Positions 1 through 9,689 of a stretch of 18,171 nucleotides of DNA are shown here, one piece after another (the first letter of the stretch is position 1; each line of letters opens with the position of its first letter). The stretch covers positions 1 through 18,171 of the forward strand of contig DASYXW010000027.1 in the NCBI GenBank assembly GCA_035934405.1. Direction: 5' to 3'. Under the pieces are notes generated by a model. It ran no database searches. It saw nothing but the letters and a program-made list of their open reading frames with translations, and had not been told where the DNA came from. Origin of the DNA: DASYXW01 sp035934405 (GTDB lineage: Bacteria > Acidobacteriota > Terriglobia > UBA7540). Position numbers and translations under genes: made by a program.

Positions 1-1780
1 CGCCGTCCGGCGCCCGCTCTTTCTTCTTCGAGTTGCCGTGCAGGTTGTACACGTAAATGTCGCTGAAGCACCGCATGAGCTGCTGGCGCATGCCTCGAAA
101 CGTCGGGTTATCGAGGTAGCCGTGATTGGTGATAAAACCCAGGACGCCGTACCCGGTGCGCTCAATCCGCCACTGGGCGAAGCGGATGAACTTCACGTAG
201 TCGTCTTGTAGCCACTTGGGGTTTTTCTCGCCCAGCGGCCTGCCGTCAACCTTCTTGTAGTCCTCAATAAGCTGACCGATGAAGGTGAGCTTGCCTTCTT
301 CGTCGCGGCTGCGATTCGCCGAATGACCCGAATAGGGCGGATTGCCGAGCACCACCAGGATCGGCCGGTCGCGCTTGATCTCGGCGGCTGCGTTCGCTTC
401 CTCGGAAATCCACTGAGCAAAGAGTTTCTCGCTCTTCTTGGCGGCTTCCTCAAGCGTGTTGGTGAGATAGACTCCGAGGCGCTGCTCAGAGCCGAAGCTG
501 TAGCCGGTGCGCTGCAACTCCATGCCGAGTTTCAAGTGAGCGATGGCGTAGGGGGCCATCAGAAGCTCGAAACCGAAGAGGCGATTGAGAAGGTGCTGGG
601 CCACGTAGCTGTCCCAGGCGCCGCGCTGGCTGGCGAACTGGGCGTAAACCTGCTGAATGACGAAATAGAGAAAAGTCGCCGTGCCGGTGGCCGGGTCAAG
701 GATGAGGGTATTCTCATCGGCGAGGCCCTTAGGGCGGGCGAACCGCGTCTTGAGCAGGTAATCGATGGAGCGGACGATGTAGCTCACCACCGGCTCCGGG
801 GTGTAATAAACGCCGCGCATCTCGCGCAGCTTGGGGTTGTAGGCGGCGAGGAAAGTTTCGTAGAAGTGGACGACCGGGTCTTGCTTTCCCTTGCCTTCTC
901 CGAAATACTTTAGCACCTCGTCCATGGCCGCGTGTTTGAGCAGCTCCACGATGTCATCCACGGCCCAGTCGAACGTCTGCGGCATGTCCACGCCGCCGAA
1001 TTCCTCAAACAGCTTGCGGAGAAAGGGATTCGTCCTGGGCAGGCTGCGCGCCGCCATATCGCGCGAAAATGGCTTGCCCGAACCGGCGTGCACCTTCGCG
1101 GCGAAAAGACCGTAGGCGAGCGTCTGCGCGAACATGTCAGCGAACTGCGCTTCGTCGAGGTCGGGAATGAGCACTTCGCGGAAGGCGTTCAGCCAGTTTT
1201 CCAGCCAGTTTTTGTCCTTTGCGTCGCCGCGCTGGAATGTGGCGACGATGATGTCGCGCAGATTGCTTGTCATCCCCTCCATGCGCTGGGCCAGTTCTTT
1301 GGCGGTGTCGACGGGGAAGGCGGGTTGCGTGAAGAAGGATTGCAGCAGGCGCTCAAGCTGCTCCGCACCGTCCGTGGCTGGAAGAATCCGTCGCCGGTCG
1401 TCCAGGTCCCCGACCCGAACGGTAAGTCGCTTCTCTCCGGCGACGAACCAGCGGAACTCGAGGTAATCGGTCAGAATCCAGTTGGGGAGCGCGTCCCGGT
1501 AACGCTTGAACTGCTCACCGTTTGCCCCCTTGCCGCGCTCCATCTCATCTAGGCTTATTCCTATGTCTTTTGTTTCGATATGACCCAAGGGAACCTTGTT
1601 TCGTGTGATGTTGAAGTCTGGTGCGCCGCAGGCGATCCGCTTCGGCTCATTGGTAGCAGTGACACCTTTCCCGACAGCCTCTAGCAAGCGTTCTAAAGCA
1701 GCCCTGTGTGTCTGCTCGGTCGCGTCGCCTTGGGCCAGCTTCTTTTTGATAGAGGCAAGGTATTCCTGAGATGGTGTCAT
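1..1780 (-). CDS. Type IIG/ISP-like restriction-methyltransferase, N-terminal 593 codons (3' end outside window)
   Basis: This open frame is uninterrupted from an ATG at 1780 to the window edge, so the C-terminus, expected to hold the DNA-specificity domain, is missing. Residues 54-71 carry P-D followed by E-T-K (P54, D55, E69, K71), the PD-(D/E)XK nuclease signature, inside an N-terminal region typical of single-chain restriction-modification enzymes. Residues 323-332 read GVYYTPEPVV, the usual segment before the methylase. Residues 362-367 are DPATGT (SAM-binding motif I), and residues 480-483 are NPPY (N6-adenine methylase motif IV). From the families, it should methylate adenine in a specific DNA site and cleave unmodified DNA. 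Classical type ISP enzymes have a helicase between nuclease and methylase; only about 250 residues without Walker motifs lie between them here, so a type IIG-like layout is more likely. The frame stays open upstream to 1904, but residues 1-10 already match the usual start of the family. Confidence 0.88.
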   Translation of the reverse strand, partial: MTPSQEYLASIKKKLAQGDATEQTHRAALERLLEAVGKGVTATNEPKRIACGAPDFNITRNKVPLGHIETKDIGISLDEMERGKGANGEQFKRYRDALPNWILTDYLEFRWFVAGEKRLTVRVGDLDDRRRILPATDGAEQLERLLQSFFTQPAFPVDTAKELAQRMEGMTSNLRDIIVATFQRGDAKDKNWLENWLNAFREVLIPDLDEAQFADMFAQTLAYGLFAAKVHAGSGKPFSRDMAARSLPRTNPFLRKLFEEFGGVDMPQTFDWAVDDIVELLKHAAMDEVLKYFGEGKGKQDPVVHFYETFLAAYNPKLREMRGVYYTPEPVVSYIVRSIDYLLKTRFARPKGLADENTLILDPATGTATFLYFVIQQVYAQFASQRGAWDSYVAQHLLNRLFGFELLMAPYAIAHLKLGMELQRTGYSFGSEQRLGVYLTNTLEEAAKKSEKLFAQWISEEANAAAEIKRDRPILVVLGNPPYSGHSANRSRDEEGKLTFIGQLIEDYKKVDGRPLGEKNPKWLQDDYVKFIRFAQWRIERTGYGVLGFITNHGYLDNPTFRGMRQQLMRCFSDIYVYNLHGNSKKKERAPDG

Positions 1781-1880
1781 CAGGCGGCCTGGTTTCTTGC
1801 CGGCATTGAAGTTGAGAAGATTCGCAACCGACCAAACCGGTATTATGGCACGGTCATCTGTGAGCGCAACGGGGTGAAAT

Positions 1881-1908
1881 CTTAGTTCCACAGATTTCTG
1901 AAACTAAG
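1881..1908. repeat. Inverted repeat upstream of the restriction-methyltransferase
   Basis: CTTAGTT at 1881-1887 is matched by AACTAAG at 1902-1908. Inside these arms CAGA (1891-1894) is mirrored by TCTG (1897-1900). It sits in the 152-base gap between the esterase stop codon and the methyltransferase start, about 100 bases before that start. It could be an operator for the restriction gene or a hairpin closing the esterase transcript. There is no T-run of the kind an intrinsic terminator needs. Confidence 0.5.
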
Positions 1909-1932
1909 ACACTACCCCTCGGCGCGGCGCCG

Positions 1933-2649
1933 TTACCCAAAAAACTTCGCCGTCATCCGCTGCCACCACGGCCAGTCGTGGCCTGTGCCGTCACCCCAGA
2001 CGTCAAGCCAGTGGGGAATCTGTTTCGAGTCCATGATGGCGGAGAGCGCGCGATTCTGGCCCTGGCACATGTCGTGATCGCCGGTGGCGAGCACGATCTT
2101 CATGCGCGTGCGGTAGCGGCTGAGGTACCAGTCGTCGTTCATGTTGGGCAGAAAATCCGGCGGGCAGTTGAAGTAGCAGTTGTCGTCGTAGTAGCCGTCG
2201 AGAAACTGGTGGATGTCAAAAGCGCCGCTCATGCTGACGGCGTGGGTGACGAGGTCGGGATGCCGCAGCGCAAAGTTCATCACGTGGTAGCCGCCGAAGC
2301 TGCAACCAGTGACCGCGAGGTCGGTGGAAGGATTCTTGGCGCGGATAAACGGGACGACTTCGTGCATGATGTAATGCTCGTACTGCATGTGCCGCCGCAC
2401 GCGGTCGTGCGGGTGAATGTGCTTGTTGTACCAACTCTCAGCATCCACACTGTCAATGCAGAAAGTCTGCAAGCCGCCGGTCTCGTACTTGTAGGCCACG
2501 GGCCCGATCATGCCGCGATCTTCATACTCAAAAAACTTCCCCAGGGAAGTCGGGAACACCAAGAGAGGCAGGCCGGCGTGCCCGAACACCAGCATCTCCA
2601 TCTCCCGATTCAGGGACGGGCTGTACCATTTGTGACATTCGCGATTCAT
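1933..2649 (-). CDS. Esterase family protein (alpha/beta hydrolase, esterase D-like)
   Basis: This 238-residue protein has the alpha/beta-hydrolase triad laid out as in the putative esterase family (PF00756 type). The nucleophile is S117 in the elbow GCSFGG (115-120). Candidate acids are D191 or D193 in TGDHD, and the histidine is probably H224 in GTGHDWPWW. The segment MNFALRHPDLV (124-134) after the elbow is typical of the family. There is no signal peptide or membrane segment, so it should act in the cytoplasm on small ester substrates; the true substrate cannot be read from sequence. A GAGG lies about 10 bases before the ATG. It is transcribed divergently from the DciA-like gene and lies upstream of the restriction-methyltransferase on the same strand, but the 152-base gap with an inverted repeat argues against a tight operon. 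Family call is firm, function is general only. Confidence 0.85.
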   Translation of the reverse strand: MNRECHKWYSPSLNREMEMLVFGHAGLPLLVFPTSLGKFFEYEDRGMIGPVAYKYETGGLQTFCIDSVDAESWYNKHIHPHDRVRRHMQYEHYIMHEVVPFIRAKNPSTDLAVTGCSFGGYHVMNFALRHPDLVTHAVSMSGAFDIHQFLDGYYDDNCYFNCPPDFLPNMNDDWYLSRYRTRMKIVLATGDHDMCQGQNRALSAIMDSKQIPHWLDVWGDGTGHDWPWWQRMTAKFFG

Positions 2650-2818
2650 GCGCCAGGCCTCGAAGAGAGTAATGATTCAGCTAACGCGTTGGTGCCCACC
2701 CAGGTTCCACCTGCGGGCGCGAGTATGTTGTACCGGGGTGGCGGGCATGTCAATACCGCAATTCCCGGCGGCGCCGTCAAGCCGCTGGTGCGAGAACTTG
2801 GAAAGTGCAGGGCGCAAT

Positions 2819-2857
2819 GGATTCCCATTCGCGCAGGGATGACGGTAATGGGAATCC
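2819..2857. repeat. REP-like palindrome in the divergent gap
   Basis: GGATTCCCATT at 2819-2829 is the exact reverse complement of AATGGGAATCC at 2847-2857, with a 17-base loop that includes GCGCAGGGATGACGG. The arms and loop resemble the ATTCCC...GGGAAT dispersed palindromes found in many bacterial genomes, such as neisserial dRS3. It fills part of the 272-base gap (2650-2921) between the divergent esterase and DciA-like genes. Apart from a weak promoter-like hexamer I see nothing else in that gap. Confidence 0.55.
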
Positions 2858-2874
2858 CGTCGTCCGAAAAGTTG

Positions 2875-2883
2875 TGCTACACT
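2875..2883 (+). promoter_or_regulatory. Possible extended -10 box for the DciA-like/gatCA genes
   Basis: TGCTACACT matches the extended -10 pattern TGnTAnnnT and lies about 40 bases before the ATG of the DciA-like gene, just after the palindrome at 2819-2857. No convincing -35 hexamer is seen 17 bases upstream. This is a weak call from consensus only. Confidence 0.25.
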
Positions 2884-2921
2884 CCCCAGGTTCACTTCGT
2901 TCCGGGGCTGCGGCGGTGTAC

Positions 2922-3284
2922 ATGGAAGAGATTGGAAAGAGCTTGCCAGGAATCCTGCGAGGGTATCTGCGGCGCGAGTCTCCGCACCTGATAGAAGTCT
3001 TGGCGCCGCTCTGGCCGCGGGTGGCCGGTCCCACGATTGCGCAGCACTCACGCCCCGTGTTTTTCTCCGCTGGAACGCTCATCGTGGAGACTGCTTCCGA
3101 AGTGTGGGCGGCGCAGCTTGGCCAGATGGGCGAAGAGATCCGGGCGGAAATTAACGGCTGCTTCGGAGTTCCGCTGGTGAAGCGGTTTATGGTACGCGAA
3201 TCAAGCCGGCTCGAAACCGGCCGCGCAGGAACCTTTGAGAGCGGAAGGACGGGCCGTAGCGTCCCTCGTGGATTCAGGGCGTAA
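2922..3284 (+). CDS. DUF721 / DciA-like protein
   Basis: A 120-residue protein from the ATG at 2922. Residues about 10-95 follow the DUF721 pattern: YLRRESPHLIEVLAPLWPRV, then AGPTIAQHSRPVFFSAGTL, then LIVETASEVWAAQLGQM. DUF721 is the core of DciA, which in many bacteria lacking DnaC/DnaI helps load the replicative helicase; whether this copy does so is inference. The frame is open further upstream to an ATG at 2805, but those 39 residues are low complexity, overlap the palindrome and lie outside the domain, so the internal ATG is preferred. The last 20-25 residues (SRLETGRAG... rich in Gly, Arg, Ser) also lie outside the domain and look like translated GC-rich intergenic sequence. It ends 42 bases before gatC on the same strand and is probably co-transcribed with it. 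Confidence 0.75.
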   Translation: MEEIGKSLPGILRGYLRRESPHLIEVLAPLWPRVAGPTIAQHSRPVFFSAGTLIVETASEVWAAQLGQMGEEIRAEINGCFGVPLVKRFMVRESSRLETGRAGTFESGRTGRSVPRGFRA

Positions 3285-3326
3285 GCGCCAGCCACGGGGT
3301 TCCGGCCCCACGGAGATGGTGGAAGC

Positions 3327-3629
3327 ATGGCGTTGACCGAAAAAGACGTCCGATATGTAGCCAGCCTCGCGCACCTCGAACTGACGGAGGCAGAGGTCAC
3401 CCAATTCCTGCCGCAGCTTGATGCCATCCTGCAGTATATCGGCAAGCTCAACGAGCTGGACACGGCGCGGGTGGAACCGATGGCCCAGGTGAGCGTGGCC
3501 GCGCCAGAGAACGCTGCCCTGCGGCCTGACCTCGCTCAGAAATGCTTCTCCCAAGAGGAAGCCCTGTCCAATGCTCCGGAGCGGCGCGAGGCATTCTTCA
3601 GCGTTCCGCGTGTCATTGAAAAAGAGTAA
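3327..3629 (+). CDS. gatC: Asp-tRNA(Asn)/Glu-tRNA(Gln) amidotransferase subunit C
   Basis: A 100-residue protein of the normal GatC length. It opens with the family N-terminus, MALTEKDVRYVASLAHLELT, followed by a helical linker with QLDAILQYIGKLNELDT and ending in the belt-like tail RREAFFSVPRVIEKE. GatC wraps around GatA and GatB and holds the transamidosome together. The complex converts Glu-tRNA(Gln) and/or Asp-tRNA(Asn) to the amidated forms in bacteria lacking the matching synthetases. GGAG and GGTGG lie within 20 bases upstream of the ATG and serve as ribosome binding site. gatA follows after a repeat-filled gap of 149 bases, unusually wide for this gene pair. gatB is not in the window and must lie elsewhere. 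Confidence 0.95.
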   Translation: MALTEKDVRYVASLAHLELTEAEVTQFLPQLDAILQYIGKLNELDTARVEPMAQVSVAAPENAALRPDLAQKCFSQEEALSNAPERREAFFSVPRVIEKE

Positions 3630-3632
3630 AAA

Positions 3633-3778
3633 CGAAACTCGAAACTGGAAATTCGAAACTGGAAAAGGGAAGTTCGTGTCCCGAACTTTGATATCGGGAC
3701 GGCCTTCTGATATGTGCAGGCCAACCCCTGACTTCCAGCCGAGTTTCCAGTTTCGAGTTTCGATTTTCGGACTTCGAA
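3633..3778. repeat. Composite heptamer repeat with inverted arms between gatC and gatA
   Basis: The left arm (3634-3675) is a run of degenerate 7-mers: GAAACTC, GAAACTG, GAAATTC, GAAACTG, GAAAAGG, GAAGTTC. The right arm (3741-3775) is the complementary run GAGTTTC, CAGTTTC, GAGTTTC, GATTTTC, GGACTTC. Within these, 18 bases at 3633-3650 are the exact reverse complement of 3745-3762. The spacer holds a hairpin, GTCCCGA (3678-3684) with TCGGGAC (3694-3700) and a 9-base loop. The element fills the whole intergenic gap and touches the gatA start codon. Confidence 0.85.
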
Positions 3779-5230
3779 ATGGACCTCACCTCTCTCCGCA
3801 TCAGTGAACTCCACCACCTGCTCACGAGCCGGGCAGCTTCGGCCGAGGAGGTGGTGCGCGCTCACCTACAGCGCATCGAGCAGCGGGACGGTGACATCCG
3901 GGCGTTTCTTACCCTTTGTCCCGACCGGGCACTCAGCCACGCCCGCGAGATTGACCGCAAGGTTGCGGCGGGAGAGCCGCTGGCGCCGCTCGCCGGCGTG
4001 CCCATGGCCATCAAGGATGTGCTGGTCACTCGCGGCGTCCGGACCACCTGCGGCTCGAAGATCCTGGACCATTACGTCCCCGTCTACGACTCGACCGTGG
4101 TCGAACGGCTGGAACGGGCCGGCGCCTGCATTCTCGGCAAGACCAATTGCGACGAGTTTGCCATGGGATCTTCGACGGAGAACTCAGGGTTTTTCCCAAC
4201 GCACAACCCGCACGACCTGGCGCGCGTGCCGGGAGGGTCGAGCGGCGGATCGGCGGCGGCGGTGGCTGCGCATTTCGCCACCGCGGCGCTGGGCTCCGAT
4301 ACTGGCGGCTCGATTCGCCAGCCTGCCGCGCTGTGCGGCACAGTCGGCATGATGGGAACGTATGGGCGCGTTTCGCGCTTCGGCCTCGTCGCCTTCGCCT
4401 CGTCGCTCGATCACGTGGGGCCTTTCGCGCGCTCGGTGCGTGATGCCGCGCGCGTGCTCCAGGTGATCGCGGGGCGCGACCCGCGGGACTCGACTTCGGC
4501 CGATGTGCCGGTGCCCGATTACGAAGCGTCGCTCGCCGAGAGCGTCGTGGGTCTCAAGGTCGGCATACCCGAGGAGTATTTCGCCGGCCTCGCGATTGAG
4601 GTTGGTAACAACATTCAGAAGGGAATCGAACTTCTGGCCGGCCTCGGCTGCCGGCCGGTTCCGATCCGCCTGCCGCACACCGATTACGCCATCGCTTGCT
4701 ACTACATCATCGCCACGGCAGAGGCCAGCTCCAACCTGGCGCGCTACGATGGCGTCCGCTACGGCTTTCGCGCGCCCGAGTACGGCGACCTGCGCGAGAT
4801 GTACGAGAAGACCCGCGACGGAGGATTCGGCGCCGAGGTGAAGCGGAGGATTATGCTGGGGACTTACGCCCTGAGCTCCGGCTACTACGATGCCTACTAT
4901 CTCAAGGCGCAAAAGGTGAGGTCGCTCATCACGCGCGATTTCCTGGAAGCTTTTGACGAGGTCGACGTCATCGTTACGCCCACCTCACCGCTCGCAGCTT
5001 TCAAGCTCGGCGAGCGGCTGGACGACCCTCTCCAGATGTACCTCGCCGACATCTTCACCGTCACCGCGGATCTCGCCGGTATTCCGGGAATCTCGGTGCC
5101 CTGCGGCAAAACCCGCGACAATCCGCCGCTTCCGATTGGCCTGCAGATCTTCGGCAAACACTTTGACGAAGCGCGCATGCTGCAGGTGGCCCACGCCTTC
5201 GAAAAGGCCGGCGGCTTCGAGATTGCCTGA
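3779..5230 (+). CDS. gatA: Asp-tRNA(Asn)/Glu-tRNA(Gln) amidotransferase subunit A
   Basis: A 483-residue amidase-signature protein of normal GatA length. The catalytic Ser-cisSer-Lys triad is complete: K79 in AIKD, S154 in PGGSSGGS, and S178 in GSDTGGSIRQPAA. GatA hydrolyses glutamine to release ammonia, which is channelled to GatB for amidation of mischarged tRNA. The C-terminal part has the family segments VDVIVTPTSP, AGIPGISVP and PIGLQIFGK. The start is fixed by similarity, since GatA proteins begin a few residues before the ISELHHLL-type helix. No Shine-Dalgarno sequence is visible: the bases directly before the ATG belong to the heptamer repeat. It presumably relies on leaderless-like or A/T-rich initiation, or on coupling from gatC. 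It runs convergently toward rpoC with 99 bases between the stop codons. Confidence 0.96.
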   Translation: MDLTSLRISELHHLLTSRAASAEEVVRAHLQRIEQRDGDIRAFLTLCPDRALSHAREIDRKVAAGEPLAPLAGVPMAIKDVLVTRGVRTTCGSKILDHYVPVYDSTVVERLERAGACILGKTNCDEFAMGSSTENSGFFPTHNPHDLARVPGGSSGGSAAAVAAHFATAALGSDTGGSIRQPAALCGTVGMMGTYGRVSRFGLVAFASSLDHVGPFARSVRDAARVLQVIAGRDPRDSTSADVPVPDYEASLAESVVGLKVGIPEEYFAGLAIEVGNNIQKGIELLAGLGCRPVPIRLPHTDYAIACYYIIATAEASSNLARYDGVRYGFRAPEYGDLREMYEKTRDGGFGAEVKRRIMLGTYALSSGYYDAYYLKAQKVRSLITRDFLEAFDEVDVIVTPTSPLAAFKLGERLDDPLQMYLADIFTVTADLAGIPGISVPCGKTRDNPPLPIGLQIFGKHFDEARMLQVAHAFEKAGGFEIA

Positions 5231-5235
5231 CAGTC

Positions 5236-5302
5236 GAAATTCGAAACTCGAAATTCGAAACTCGCAGCGCTCACTTGTCTTCTACCGCGTCGAGTTTCGA
5301 AT
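5236..5302. repeat. Heptamer repeat downstream of gatA with inverted arm
   Basis: Four perfect-phase 7-mers at 5236-5263 read GAAATTC, GAAACTC, GAAATTC, GAAACTC, i.e. a 14-base unit exactly duplicated. Twelve bases at 5253-5264 are the reverse complement of 5291-5302 (CGAGTTTCGAAT), giving a stem with a 26-base loop in the gap between the convergent gatA and rpoC. It could act as a two-sided transcript-end hairpin, but it has no T-tract. The motif is the same family as the gatC-gatA element. Confidence 0.8.
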
Positions 5303-5311
5303 CTTCGCCTA

Positions 5312-5329
5312 CTGACAACCGGCAACTGG

Positions 5330-5339
<10 letters not shown>
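5312..5339. repeat. Second heptamer family overlapping the rpoC stop codon
   Basis: Four in-phase degenerate 7-mers, CTGACAA, CCGGCAA, CTGGCTA, CTGCGTT, follow the GAAACTC-type array. The third unit contains the complement of the rpoC TAG stop (5330-5332) and the fourth lies in the last codons of rpoC, so the repeat reaches into the gene's 3' end. The match between units is loose; the constant 7-base phase is the main evidence. Confidence 0.55.
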
Positions 5340-9532
<4,193 letters not shown>

Positions 9533-9538
9533 GGTGTG

Positions 9539-9544
9539 CCTCCT
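9539..9544 (-). promoter_or_regulatory. Ribosome binding site of rpoC (AGGAGG)
   Basis: AGGAGG on the minus strand is followed by six bases and then TTG at 9532-9530. This full-consensus Shine-Dalgarno sequence is what fixes the TTG as the rpoC start. The next ATG in frame is far inside the conserved protein. Confidence 0.9.
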
Positions 9545-9689
9545 GACAAGAATTCCAAAACCGGTTGCCCGCTACCCCGTATGTCGTGACGCAAGCCGCG
9601 CCAGGATAAAACCATTCCGGGCCGGGATGACAATCAATAATCGTCTTTGTTTTCAGTAACATTCCGGCTTGGGCTTCTGATCTGCCTTT

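Noticed and set aside
1647..1835. 62-codon minus-strand frame upstream of the methyltransferase
   Set aside because: It overlaps the methyltransferase N-terminus in another frame; the methyltransferase frame carries the family match.
2805..2921. 39-codon N-terminal extension of the DciA-like gene
   Set aside because: It translates the palindrome at 2819-2857 and lies outside DUF721.
1978..2991. 337-codon plus-strand frame over the esterase
   Set aside because: Antisense to an intact alpha/beta hydrolase with catalytic residues; composition typical of a shadow frame.
5231..5329. Bidirectional intrinsic terminator between gatA and rpoC
   Set aside because: There is a 12-bp inverted repeat, but its loop is 26 bases and no T-run follows on either strand.
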